From Bacteroidota bacterium (GTDB lineage: Bacteria; Bacteroidota; Bacteroidia; 2-12-FULL-35-15), in assembly GCA_025963725.1 (NCBI GenBank), contig JAOQAE010000003.1, forward strand, positions 310,001-374,000: 64,000 nt of DNA. The letters run 5' to 3'. The position numbers and the translations under genes were made by a program. This document shows positions 52,981 through 61,261 of this stretch, piece after piece. Position 1 is the first letter of the stretch, and each line of letters opens with the position of its first letter. The notes beneath the pieces are model-generated. The model was not told the origin of the DNA, did no database searches, and saw nothing but the letters and a program-made list of their open reading frames with translations.

Positions 52981-53859
52981 CTACAGCACATTCAGCATCT
53001 GCTCCTTCACCTTCTCGAGCTCATCCTTCATCTGCACCACGAGCTTCTGGATCCCGGCATCATTGGCCTTGGAGCCGATCGTATTGATCTCCCGGCCGAT
53101 CTCCTGGGAGATGAATCCTAGCTTCCTTCCGGCAGCAGGCTCTTTCATGGTGGCCACGAAATAATCGAGGTGCGTTTTCAGCCTTAGCTTTTCTTCCGTT
53201 ATATCCAGCTTTTCGATGTAATAGATCAGCTCCTGCTCAAAGCGGTTCTGGTCCATCTTGTTCACATCGATCACCTCTTCAATGTTATTCCTGATCCTGT
53301 TCTTAATGTTTGTTACGCGTGCCGCATCCAGCTCAAGCACCTCATCGAGCAGCCTGCCGATGATGCCGATGCGCGTGCTGAATTCCTTCAGCAGCGTATT
53401 TCCTTCATCATCGCGGAACTTCTGGAATGCCTCTACGGCCTTGTCGACCACCGAGCGCACCAGCTTCCATTCCTCTTCGTCCAGCTCGGCCACTTCCCGC
53501 TCGGCTTTCATTACGTCGGGCATCTTCATAACAAGGCCCAGCAGGTCGTTATTGTTTTCATTCAGCTCTTCCGAAAGGGATTTAAGCTCTTTGTAGTATG
53601 TTTTTGCAAGCGCCCTGTTGAGTGCCACCGGCAATGTTTCCTGTGTTGATTCGGCATAAATACTGAGGTCCACTTTTCCGCGCTCCAGCTGCTTGGCAAT
53701 ATCAGCGCGCAATTCCAGCTCCTTCTCCTTGTAAAAATAAGGCATGCGCAGGTTGAGGTCCAGCTGCTTGCTGTTCAGCGAACGGATCTCCACCGTAACT
53801 TTTTTGCCGGGAATTTCATTAACGGCCTTCCCGAAACCGGTCATTGATTTAAGTGTCAT
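52981..53859 (-). CDS. yicC: YicC family endoribonuclease-like protein
   Basis: 292 residues from the ATG at 53859 (E. coli YicC is 287). The N-terminus KSMTGFGKA and the segment VEIRSLNSKQLDLNLRMP are diagnostic, as is the C-terminal QEIGREINTIGSKANDAGIQKLVVQMKDELEKVKEQMLNVL end (residues about 250-292). E. coli YicC is an RNase involved in sRNA turnover. A -7 box (53880-53887) lies just upstream, and gmk follows, so yicC-gmk is a likely operon. Confidence 0.94.
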   Translation of the reverse strand: MTLKSMTGFGKAVNEIPGKKVTVEIRSLNSKQLDLNLRMPYFYKEKELELRADIAKQLERGKVDLSIYAESTQETLPVALNRALAKTYYKELKSLSEELNENNNDLLGLVMKMPDVMKAEREVAELDEEEWKLVRSVVDKAVEAFQKFRDDEGNTLLKEFSTRIGIIGRLLDEVLELDAARVTNIKNRIRNNIEEVIDVNKMDQNRFEQELIYYIEKLDITEEKLRLKTHLDYFVATMKEPAAGRKLGFISQEIGREINTIGSKANDAGIQKLVVQMKDELEKVKEQMLNVL

Positions 53860-53879
53860 GAGCTGATTAAAATGTAAAA

Positions 53880-53887
53880 CAAATGTA
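53880..53887 (-). promoter_or_regulatory. Putative -7 box for yicC-gmk
   Basis: TACATTTG on the reverse strand is an exact TAnnTTTG match 20 bases before the yicC ATG. Confidence 0.5.
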
Positions 53888-53963
53888 CGTTTTTTCATCC
53901 TGCAATAAGCAGAAAAGCTACCGGTCCGCAGATTAATTTATTGTAAAAAAAAGGCGCTGAATG

Positions 53964-54872
53964 TTAATTCCCGGGTTCTTTCTTTGGCTTTGCAAAAGGA
54001 TTGCTGACGAGAAAAACGCCGATGATGATGAGCAGGGCGGCGAGCACCTTGCGTGCATCCAGCGTATCGTTGTGGTAGTAATAGATCGCGAAAAGCGTTG
54101 CCAGGAAGGGCTGCAGGTAAATGTAGATGCTCACCACGGAAGGACTAAGCGCACGCAGCGCGTAGGTGTTGAGCACATAGGCCAGGAAAGTGGTGCCTAC
54201 CACCACGAAGATCACATCGTACCAGATGCCCGCGGGCATGTTTGTCCAGTCGACCTCCCTAAACTGCGAAAAGCCGAAAGGCAGCACGAGAATAAAGCCG
54301 AACAGGAACACCCATTTCACAATCGTGAAGGTATTATATTTGCTCATCAGCGGCTTCACCAGCACCACATAGCAGGCCCAGGAAATGGCATTGATGAGGA
54401 TCATGATATCGCCGGCAATGGTGTCGGAGCCGAAGGAGAAATTTTTATTGAACGTGAGCATCAGCAACGCGCCGGCAATTCCAAATATGATCCCTGCTAT
54501 CTTGTTGAGAGAGATCCGCTCCTTCAGCACCACCGAAGCGATGATCAGCACCACGATTGGATTGGAGATCATGATGATGGAGGCGTTAATAGGCGTGGTG
54601 ATGCTTAAGCCTTTCAGGAACAGCAGCTGGTTGCAGGCCACGCCAAATACGGCAAGCAGCGCCAGCCGGGGGAAATCTTTCCTGTCAACCTTTTCCCTGA
54701 CGAACAGGACGCTCACGATCCAGAACAGCACCAGCGCTCCTCCCACACGCATCAGCACAAATGCAAAAGGCTGCACAAATACCGGCATTACCTGCTTGGC
54801 AATGGAATAGTTTGCACCATAGATAAGGTTGACAAGCAGGAGCGCGAGATGCGCCTGGAGGGTTTTGCTCAT
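53964..54872 (-). CDS. EamA/DMT superfamily transporter
   Basis: 302 residues with ten predicted membrane segments arranged as two EamA repeats (about 5-140 and 150-290). Landmarks are LIYGANYSIAKQVM in helix 1, SIIMISNPIVVLIIASVVLKERI at the end of repeat one, and VSIYIYLQPFLATLFAIYYY in repeat two. DMT transporters of this type export metabolites or amino acids; the substrate is unknown. Its ATG overlaps the stop of the upstream ArsC/Spx-like gene, so both are coupled. Confidence 0.9.
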   Translation of the reverse strand: MSKTLQAHLALLLVNLIYGANYSIAKQVMPVFVQPFAFVLMRVGGALVLFWIVSVLFVREKVDRKDFPRLALLAVFGVACNQLLFLKGLSITTPINASIIMISNPIVVLIIASVVLKERISLNKIAGIIFGIAGALLMLTFNKNFSFGSDTIAGDIMILINAISWACYVVLVKPLMSKYNTFTIVKWVFLFGFILVLPFGFSQFREVDWTNMPAGIWYDVIFVVVGTTFLAYVLNTYALRALSPSVVSIYIYLQPFLATLFAIYYYHNDTLDARKVLAALLIIIGVFLVSNPFAKPKKEPGN

Positions 54873-55222
54873 TACAGTTCTGCCTTTGCGGCGGCAATGT
54901 TGCTTTTGGAATTTCCTACAAAAATTTTATCGCTGATAATGATCACCGGGCGCTTGAGGAAGGTGTATTCTTCAAGGATATACTTTTTGTAATCATCTTC
55001 CTTCAATGTCATTTTATCAAGTCCGAGCGCGCGGTATTTTAATGCAACGCGACTGAACAGCGCTTCATAGCTGCCAGCCAGCTTTTTCATTTCAGCCAGC
55101 TGTGCGGCTGTGATCTTTTCTGTTTTGATGTCCTGGAATTCGAATTTTTTGCTTTTCAGCCCGAGCTCTTCGATGATGCGTGCGCAGGTGGAGCAGGAAG
55201 AAAGGTAGTAGATCTTTTTCAT
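54872..55222 (-). CDS. ArsC/Spx family thioredoxin-fold protein
   Basis: 116 residues with an ArsC-like fold. The N-terminal redox motif is C10-S-T-C13 in YLSSCSTCARIIEELG, as in Spx and related proteins. The segment FLKRPVIIISDKIFVGNS near the C-terminus is the family's cis-proline region (usually RP). Arsenate reductase activity is possible but not indicated, since there is no ars context. Its stop overlaps the start of the transporter gene, indicating one transcript. Confidence 0.85.
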   Translation of the reverse strand: MKKIYYLSSCSTCARIIEELGLKSKKFEFQDIKTEKITAAQLAEMKKLAGSYEALFSRVALKYRALGLDKMTLKEDDYKKYILEEYTFLKRPVIIISDKIFVGNSKSNIAAAKAEL

Positions 55223-55241
55223 TTGTTAGCTGCTGTTGTTG

Positions 55242-55372
55242 TTTAACCGCAAAGGGCGCTATGGTTTTCGCAAAGGACGCTAAGCTGTGTTTTATTTCCC
55301 GCAAAGATGTAAAGGCGCAAAGCGGTGTGTTTAAGGCAGAGATTGCTTCGGTCATACTTCCCTCGCAATGAC
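55242..55372 (+). repeat. Repeat patch: 'accgcaaagggcgc' units followed by a GAGAT-ATGAC element
   Basis: 55242-55325 holds three imperfect units of the CGCAAAG(G)ACGCTAAG / AAAGGCGCAAAG type. 55339-55372 is a GAGATTGC...GCAATGAC element. It lies between the M42 peptidase and ArsC-like genes. Confidence 0.7.
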
Positions 55373-55374
55373 TG

Positions 55375-56421
55375 CTATTTGAAGCTCCAGTCGTATTTAT
55401 CCAGGTCCTGGATGCAATGCTTCAGCAGGTCGATGCTGGCGCGGATATCATCCTTGTCTGCCATTTCGATCACCTGGTGGATGTGGCGCGTTGGAATTGA
55501 AACGGCGCCTGAAATGGAGCCTCCGGGCGTCATTCGCTGGATGCCAGCCGTATCGGTGCCGCCTGCCGGCAGAATCTCTGTCTGGTATTTGATCTTGTGC
55601 TTCTCGGCTGTTTGCTTCATGTATTTCACCATGCGGTAATCGCAAATGGTGGATGAGTCCATGATCTTGATCGCAGCGCCATCGCCCAGCTTTGTGATCA
55701 TCTCATGCTTTGCAGCGCCGGGAACATCAAAGGCAATGGTGGTATCGAGGCCGAAGCCGAAATCCGGCCGGATCTGCATGGCCGAAGCGCTTGCACCGCG
55801 GATGCCCACTTCCTCCTGCACGGTGAATACGGCATATACATCGTATGGACATGCTTTCAGCTCACGCAATGTTTCAATGAGAATGAACACCGAAACGCGG
55901 TTATCGATGGATTTGCAGTTCACGCAATTTCCCATTTCGATGAGCTCACGCTCACGGGTAACGGGATCGCCAACGCTGACGATCTTCTCCACATCCTTTT
56001 TGTTCATCCCGAGATCGATGAAATAATCGCTGATCGGAACTACCTTATCACGCTCGGCGGGGCTCATCATGTGGATCGGCTTTGAGCCCATCACACCGAT
56101 CACATCTTTTTTCCCGTGAATGATCACGCGCTGCGCAGTGAGTGTTTTGGGGTCGAAGCCGCCTAAGGGAATGAAGCGCAGAAAGCCGTTATCATCGATG
56201 TGCGTGACAATGAAACCGATCTCATCCATGTGAGCGGCGATCATTACTTTTTTATCCTTCCTGCCTTTTCTGAAAGCGGTTACGCTTCCCATGTTGTCGA
56301 TGGAGACCTTGTCGGCAAGCTTTTTAATTTCGCGCAGAACGATCTCGCGCACACGCTGCTCATGGCCGGGTGCGCCTGCTGTTTCGCAGATCTCTTTTAA
56401 TAATTTTACGTTTATTGACAT
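55375..56421 (-). CDS. M42 family metallopeptidase (glutamyl-aminopeptidase/endoglucanase-like)
   Basis: 348 residues. Cytosolic dinuclear-metal aminopeptidase of family M42, which forms large tetrahedral complexes in known cases. Metal and catalytic motifs are visible in order: IAAHMDEIGFIV, the bridging SIDNRVSVF (Asp), VQEEVGIRGA (catalytic Glu pair), AFDVPG-type strand and, near the end, SIPTRHIHQVIE with a histidine ligand. The conserved IPLGGFDPKTL segment is present. It trims amino acids from peptides. It stands between two repeat-rich gaps. Confidence 0.92.
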   Translation of the reverse strand: MSINVKLLKEICETAGAPGHEQRVREIVLREIKKLADKVSIDNMGSVTAFRKGRKDKKVMIAAHMDEIGFIVTHIDDNGFLRFIPLGGFDPKTLTAQRVIIHGKKDVIGVMGSKPIHMMSPAERDKVVPISDYFIDLGMNKKDVEKIVSVGDPVTRERELIEMGNCVNCKSIDNRVSVFILIETLRELKACPYDVYAVFTVQEEVGIRGASASAMQIRPDFGFGLDTTIAFDVPGAAKHEMITKLGDGAAIKIMDSSTICDYRMVKYMKQTAEKHKIKYQTEILPAGGTDTAGIQRMTPGGSISGAVSIPTRHIHQVIEMADKDDIRASIDLLKHCIQDLDKYDWSFK

Positions 56422-56429
56422 TGTATTGT

Positions 56430-56685
56430 TTTAACCGCAAAGAGCGCAGAGAGGGCGCAAAGTTCGCGGAGTTTGGTTCTGTGTTTATTTCTCGCAGAGG
56501 CGCTGAGACCGCTGAGGCTGTGTGTTTTTATTTCTCGCAAAGACGCTAAGGCGCAAAGCTGAGGGTTTCCTGTGTGCGCAGTCATTTCGAGTATCCTTCC
56601 CTTTTCGGGAAGGATGTATCGAGAAAGTGCGAAGGCTTCACATAATACGAGATTCTTCGCTCCATTTCATTTCGCTCAGAATGAC
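56430..56685 (+). repeat. Dense repeat patch between pyk and the M42 peptidase gene
   Basis: Three families are stacked: 56430-56565 contains units of the CGCAAAGA-CGCTAAGGCGCAAAG kind; 56583-56626 is a TTCGAGT...GTATCGAGAA element (inner ATCCTTCCC/GGGAAGGAT); 56649-56685 is a GAGATTCT...AGAATGAC element. No gene is apparent. Confidence 0.8.
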
Positions 56686-56705
56686 AAAATCATTGCATTA
56701 CGTAT

Positions 56706-58139
56706 TTACTCTACTGCGCTCAACTTGATCATATTTGTTTTTCCTTTTTCACTCAGCGGGATGCTTGCTATGTTGATCACAAGGTCATTTATTTTTACCA
56801 TCCCGCTTACCTTCAGGATCTGCTTGATATCGGCAATGGTATTGTCGGTGCTGATGTCGCTGTCGTAATAAAAGCCCTGCACGCCCCAAACGAGGTTAAG
56901 CGTGGTAAGGATAAAGTGGTTGTCGGTAAACACATAGATCTTCGCTTTTGGCCTGTGGCTCGCGAGCTTGAAGGCTGTGTAGCCCGAATGCGTCATGGTT
57001 GCGATAGCGGCTGCGTTGGTACGCTGCGCCATTTTTGCCGCGGTGTAGCAAATGGAATCGGATAAGAAGCGTGGATTGCGCAGGTCCACTTCCGGGGCTG
57101 CATTTTCCCTGTTGTATACATCGCTTTCCTGCTCCACATGCTCGATGATCTTTGTCATGGCGCTTACCACCCTTGCCGGGTGATTTCCCACTGAGGTCTC
57201 GCCGCTCAGCATTACGGCATCGGCGCCGTCCATCACGCTGTTGGCAACGTCGTTCACTTCGGCGCGGGTCGGACTGATATTCGAGATCATGCTTTCCATC
57301 ATTTGTGTGGCGATGATCACGGGCTTTGACCGCTCCAGGCATTTGCGCACAAGCATTTTCTGGATCACGGGAACTTCCTGCATCGGCACCTCAACGCCAA
57401 GATCGCCGCGGGCCACCATTAAAGCGTCGGTTTCAGTGATGATGTTATCAATGTCTTTTATGGCTTCCGGCTTCTCGATCTTCGCCACCACGCGTGTAGG
57501 CACCTGCTGCCCGAAATTGCGGATCAGCATTTTTAATTCGCGGATGTCTTCGGCATTGCGGACAAAGGAAAGTCCGATCCAGTCGACTTTTTGGGTCAGC
57601 GCGAAATCAAGGTCACGCAGATCTTTTTCGGTTAAGCAGGGAAGCGAGATCTTTGTATTCGGAAGGTTCACCCCTTTTTTAGAGGAGAGCATCCCGCCAT
57701 GGCTTACGATCGCCTTCACCTCATCGGTGCCGTTGGTATCCACCACGGTAAGCAGTAATTTTCCATCATCGATGAGGATGTTCTCACCTACGTTCACATC
57801 CTTCGGGAACTGCGGATAGGTAATGTACAGGCGCTCTGCTGTGCCCATGCATTCCTTTGTTGAAATGGTGATCTCCCTGCCGGCCACCAGCTCAACGCTG
57901 TTATTCTCCATTACGCCGATGCGGAGCTTGGGGCCCTGAAGATCGGCAAGGATCGCAATGTGTGTCCCTAATTTTTTGTTCAATGCCCTGATGTTCCTGA
58001 TCTGGCTTTCCACATCCTCGTAGGAGCCGTGTGAAAAATTAATACGGAAAACATCTGCTCCCGCCCTGATCATATCTTCCAGCACTTCTGCGGAAGAAGA
58101 GGCAGGGCCGAGTGTTGCTACTATTTTTGTCCTTTTCAT
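56706..58139 (-). CDS. pyk: Pyruvate kinase
   Basis: Catalyses the last step of glycolysis, phosphoenolpyruvate plus ADP to pyruvate plus ATP. 477 residues. N-terminal RTKIVATLGPASS, then FRINFSHGSYED, and the metal-binding VAKIEKPEAIKDID and VARGDLGVEVPMQEVP blocks with the catalytic lysine are all intact. PTRAEVNDVANSVMDGADAVMLSGET follows as in all pyruvate kinases. The C-terminal domain is somewhat short, as in other Bacteroidota. It ends the acpP-fabF-rnc-IPExxxVDY-pyk run. Confidence 0.97.
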   Translation of the reverse strand: MKRTKIVATLGPASSSAEVLEDMIRAGADVFRINFSHGSYEDVESQIRNIRALNKKLGTHIAILADLQGPKLRIGVMENNSVELVAGREITISTKECMGTAERLYITYPQFPKDVNVGENILIDDGKLLLTVVDTNGTDEVKAIVSHGGMLSSKKGVNLPNTKISLPCLTEKDLRDLDFALTQKVDWIGLSFVRNAEDIRELKMLIRNFGQQVPTRVVAKIEKPEAIKDIDNIITETDALMVARGDLGVEVPMQEVPVIQKMLVRKCLERSKPVIIATQMMESMISNISPTRAEVNDVANSVMDGADAVMLSGETSVGNHPARVVSAMTKIIEHVEQESDVYNRENAAPEVDLRNPRFLSDSICYTAAKMAQRTNAAAIATMTHSGYTAFKLASHRPKAKIYVFTDNHFILTTLNLVWGVQGFYYDSDISTDNTIADIKQILKVSGMVKINDLVINIASIPLSEKGKTNMIKLSAVE

Positions 58140-58152
58140 AATCTGCTTATTT

Positions 58153-58180
58153 TACCGCAAGACGTTAAGGCACAGAGAAA
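58153..58180 (+). repeat. Short 'accgcaagacgttaaggcacagag' repeat
   Basis: A single decayed unit of the CGCAAAG-CGCTAAGGCGCAAAG family sits between pyk and the IPExxxVDY gene, inside the operon. Confidence 0.5.
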
Positions 58181-58211
58181 ATACTTTGCTCCTGTTCTTA
58201 CCGGCAACTAT

Positions 58212-58709
58212 TTAAAATATTAAATTCTGTTTCGACTTTAAGCTTTTCGGGTCGATGCGGATCGCAGTGAGCACGATATCGATCTCCCGGATCTGCTGGA
58301 TCATCTCTTCCACTTCATCATCATCCATCTCTCCTCTCACAACAAAAAAATAATTCATTTGTTTGTGCTCCGGAATCAGGAATTCATTCTCGCTCTGGTC
58401 GTCCTGCCGCGATTTTCCCGCCGGGCCAAACAGCGTGTTCTCCGTGGATGCCGCCAGCGATTTGCTTTCGCTGAAATTGGCCAGCACTGAATATTCGGTG
58501 TACTGGTCCTGGTCATCAAACGTAAAAAAAGAGAAGTAGGAAGGAGTAGCCTGTTTCCTGCCCTTGATCTCCAGCGAGTCCTTTTTACTCAGCTCCAGCT
58601 TCAGCTTGTTGTTCAGCGCCCAGCAAAAACGATAATCTTTTTCGTGTGAGGAGATGCCTATCAGCACGAAATCGTAATCGTATTCTATTTCAAGCGTATG
58701 TTTTCCCAA
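58212..58709 (-). CDS. IPExxxVDY family protein
   Basis: 165 residues of a Bacteroidota-specific family of unknown function, named for a motif that here reads IPEHKQMNYF (the usual VDY has become MNY). The start HTLEIEYDYDFVLIGISSH is typical. No ATG exists in frame; a TTG at 58709 is the likely initiator. It lies between rnc and pyk, its standard position, and probably belongs to the same transcript. A 72-base gap containing a short repeat separates it from pyk. Confidence 0.82.
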   Translation of the reverse strand: MGKHTLEIEYDYDFVLIGISSHEKDYRFCWALNNKLKLELSKKDSLEIKGRKQATPSYFSFFTFDDQDQYTEYSVLANFSESKSLAASTENTLFGPAGKSRQDDQSENEFLIPEHKQMNYFFVVRGEMDDDEVEEMIQQIREIDIVLTAIRIDPKSLKSKQNLIF

Positions 58710-58781
58710 GAGGAGTAAAAATGAATTGTAAATTTAGAAATCTAAACGGAAGAATGAGTGTAAAACCGTATTAATTTTACA

Positions 58782-59504
58782 TTAGATCTCCAGCTTGGAG
58801 CAGGCTTGTTCGGAAACCATTTGCTCGGCGCGCTTTTTAGAAATGTGCTGTGCATGGCCTACCACTTCGCCATCCACCACGAGGTTGAGCACGAATTGCT
58901 TATCGGGGGAGTGTGTGCCATCCACCACGGTTTCATAATCGTAGTCCTTTTTTTCCTTCTGCGCCCACTCAATGAACTTGCTTTTGAAATCGGTTTCCAC
59001 GAACTCAATTTCTTCCATATCGATGTGCACGTTGATGATGCGGTTGAGGATGAATTTCTGCGCGAACTTGTAACCCTTGTCGAGATAAATGGCGCCAATG
59101 AGCGCCTCGTATGCATCGCCGTTAATGGAGCTTGGCTTGCTGCCGAAGCGGTCGTTGTTGGCCTGGATCATGGTGTTCAGCCCAAGCTTTACAGCGATCT
59201 GGTTGTGCTTGGCGCGGCTCACCATTTTTGAGCGCATTTTGGTAAGGAAGCCTTCGTCCTTGTACGGGAATTTTTTAAAGAGGTAATCTGCCACTACGGT
59301 ACCGATCACCGAATCGCCTAAAAATTCGAGGCGCTCGTTGCTGTCCTTCACGCCTTTTTTGATCTGCTTGGCGGCGGAGCTGTGACGCAGGGCCAGCTTG
59401 TACAAGCCGATATTGGTCGGATAAAATCCAAGGATGTTCCGTAGTGAAGCGAGTAATTTTTTTTCGGGTGAGAAGTACGCCCTTATTTTTTTATGGATCG
59501 GCAA
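58782..59504 (-). CDS. rnc: Ribonuclease III
   Basis: Double-strand-specific RNase that matures rRNA and some mRNAs. 240 residues. The nuclease signature NERLEFLGDSVIG (residues 56-68) and the second acidic site in GDAYEALIGAIYLDKG are intact. The C-terminal double-stranded RNA binding domain (about 165-240) contains FKSKFIEWAQKEK and KRAEQMVSEQACSKLE. No in-frame ATG precedes the domain; a TTG at 59504, ten bases after the fabF stop, is the likely start. Confidence 0.95.
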   Translation of the reverse strand: MPIHKKIRAYFSPEKKLLASLRNILGFYPTNIGLYKLALRHSSAAKQIKKGVKDSNERLEFLGDSVIGTVVADYLFKKFPYKDEGFLTKMRSKMVSRAKHNQIAVKLGLNTMIQANNDRFGSKPSSINGDAYEALIGAIYLDKGYKFAQKFILNRIINVHIDMEEIEFVETDFKSKFIEWAQKEKKDYDYETVVDGTHSPDKQFVLNLVVDGEVVGHAQHISKKRAEQMVSEQACSKLEI

Positions 59505-59513
59505 TAGCGTAGA

Positions 59514-60770
59514 TTAAGCGTTGTATTTTTTCACGATCACGGAAGCATTGTGACCGCCAAAACCGAATGTATTGCTGAGCGCAGCGCGGACAATACGTTT
59601 TTCAGCCTTGTTAAAGGTGAAATTGAGCTTGTTATCCAGGGCAGGATCGTCAGTAAAATGGTTAATGGTAGGAGGAATAATATCGTTCTTCACCGCCAGC
59701 ACGCAGGCAATGGCTTCAATGGCACCGGCAGCGCCCAGGAGGTGGCCGGTCATCGATTTGGTGGAGCTGATGTTCAGCTTGTAAGCATGCTCGCCGAAAA
59801 CGCCTTTGATGGCTTTTGATTCCGCCACATCGCCAAGCGGCGTGGAAGTTCCGTGAACATTAACATAATCAACTTCGTCTGCAGTCATTTCCGCATCAAG
59901 CAGTGCGTTGCGCATTACATTCAATGCGCCGAGCCCTTCGGGGTGCGGTGCCGTAATGTGATTTGCATCTGCCGTCATTCCGCCTCCTACAACTTCCGCA
60001 TAGATCTTTGCGCCGCGCTTTAAAGCATGGTTGAGCTCTTCGAGGATGAGGCATCCGCCGCCTTCGCCGAGCACAAAACCATCGCGGTCAAGATCGAAAG
60101 GACGTGAAGCAGTTTGCGGGGAATCGTTGCGTGTAGAGAGTGCATGCATGGCATTGAATCCGCCGATACCGGCTTCATTTACTGCCGCTTCGGAACCGCC
60201 GGTGACAATAATATCGGCTTTGCCTAATTTGATATAGGTGGCAGCATCGATCATTGCATTGGTGGAGGAAGCACATGCGGAAACGGTTGTGAAATTCGGC
60301 CCGCGCATTCCAAACATAATGGAGATGTGCCCGGAACAAATATCCGCGATCATTTTAGGAATAAAGAAAGGATTGAAGCGGGGTGTTCCATCGCTTTTGG
60401 CAAAAGCAAAGCATTCATCCTGGAATGTTTGCAGTCCGCCGATCCCGGAACCCCAGATCACGCCTGCACGGTCGGGATCGAAGGCGTTTACGCCATCCAA
60501 ACCGGCATCTTTCACCGCCTGGATGGCAGAGCAAAGTCCGTACTGGGAGAAGAGGTCGATCTTCCGGGCTTCCTTGCGTTCAAGATAGTCTTCGGCGTTA
60601 AAGCCTTTGACCTCGCAGGCAAAGCGGGTTTTGAACTTTGAAGCATCAAAACGAGTAATAGGTGCAGCACCGCTGACCCCGTTAAGGAGGTTATTCCAAT
60701 AATCAGTAATGTTATTACCCAAAGGGGTAATCGCACCCAGTCCTGTAACTACTACTCGTCTTAACTCCAT
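59514..60770 (-). CDS. fabF: 3-oxoacyl-ACP synthase II
   Basis: Elongating condensing enzyme of fatty acid synthesis; condenses malonyl-ACP with acyl-ACP. 418 residues. The catalytic triad is C166 (TVSACASST), H306 (NVHGTSTPLGD) and H343 (STKSMTGHLLGAAG), with K338. N-terminal VVVTGLGAITPLGN is typical of KAS II. It starts 21 bases after acpP on the same strand, the universal arrangement. Confidence 0.97.
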   Translation of the reverse strand: MELRRVVVTGLGAITPLGNNITDYWNNLLNGVSGAAPITRFDASKFKTRFACEVKGFNAEDYLERKEARKIDLFSQYGLCSAIQAVKDAGLDGVNAFDPDRAGVIWGSGIGGLQTFQDECFAFAKSDGTPRFNPFFIPKMIADICSGHISIMFGMRGPNFTTVSACASSTNAMIDAATYIKLGKADIIVTGGSEAAVNEAGIGGFNAMHALSTRNDSPQTASRPFDLDRDGFVLGEGGGCLILEELNHALKRGAKIYAEVVGGGMTADANHITAPHPEGLGALNVMRNALLDAEMTADEVDYVNVHGTSTPLGDVAESKAIKGVFGEHAYKLNISSTKSMTGHLLGAAGAIEAIACVLAVKNDIIPPTINHFTDDPALDNKLNFTFNKAEKRIVRAALSNTFGFGGHNASVIVKKYNA

Positions 60771-60791
60771 TCAAATAAATCTTTAGGGGAA

Positions 60792-61028
60792 TTATTTTGC
60801 GTTTGCTTCAATGTAAGAGATCGCTTCTCCAACTGTACCAATCTTTTCAGCCTGGTCATCAGGAATAGCAATGTTGAATTCCTTTTCAAATTCCATGATC
60901 AGCTCAACAGTATCCAATGAGTCTGCTCCTAAATCATTTGTAAAGCTGGCAGCTGGTGTTACTTCTTTTTCGTCAACACCTAATTTATCAACGATGATAG
61001 CTTTTACTTTTGTTGCAATGTCTGACAT
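60792..61028 (-). CDS. acpP: Acyl carrier protein
   Basis: 78 residues. The phosphopantetheine attachment site is S37 in [16 protein letters not shown]. It is acidic and helical, as expected, and carries growing acyl chains for FabF. It leads the transcription unit fabF-rnc-IPExxxVDY-pyk and has the clearest promoter in the window (61060-61089). Confidence 0.98.
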   Translation of the reverse strand: MSDIATKVKAIIVDKLGVDEKEVTPAASFTNDLGADSLDTVELIMEFEKEFNIAIPDDQAEKIGTVGEAISYIEANAK

Positions 61029-61059
61029 TTTTTAAATGTTTTTTGGGTTAATTTGGGTG

Positions 61060-61089
61060 CAAAGATAGAGTTATATGCATAATTACAAA
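61060..61089 (-). promoter_or_regulatory. Promoter of acpP-fabF operon (-33 and -7)
   Basis: On the reverse strand a TTTG (61086-61089) is followed after 18 bases by TATCTTTG (61060-61067), an exact TAnnTTTG match with near-ideal Bacteroidota spacing. The leader to the acpP ATG would be about 27 bases. Confidence 0.7.
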
Positions 61090-61245
61090 AAAATATCCCA
61101 ACTATTCCTTGGGAATTACCATTTTTATGCCTGTTAGCGCTTGATATACAATAAAATACATGCCATCCGGAGGGGCCTTTAAATGGGCGATCCGGCAGGA
61201 AAAATTATTATTCCCGATTAAGGCCGGAATTCATACTATTAACCC

Positions 61246-61253
61246 TAATTTTG
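61246..61253 (+). promoter_or_regulatory. Putative -7 box for purN (short leader)
   Basis: TAATTTTG is an exact TAnnTTTG match only 8 bases before the purN ATG, so the mRNA would be leaderless or nearly so. No -33 match was seen. Confidence 0.45.
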
Positions 61254-61261
61254 CGGCCATA

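Noticed and set aside
53961-54608. 215-codon forward frame opposite the DMT transporter, rich in His, Asp and Glu
   Set aside because: Mirror of hydrophobic codons of the transporter; not a real acidic protein.
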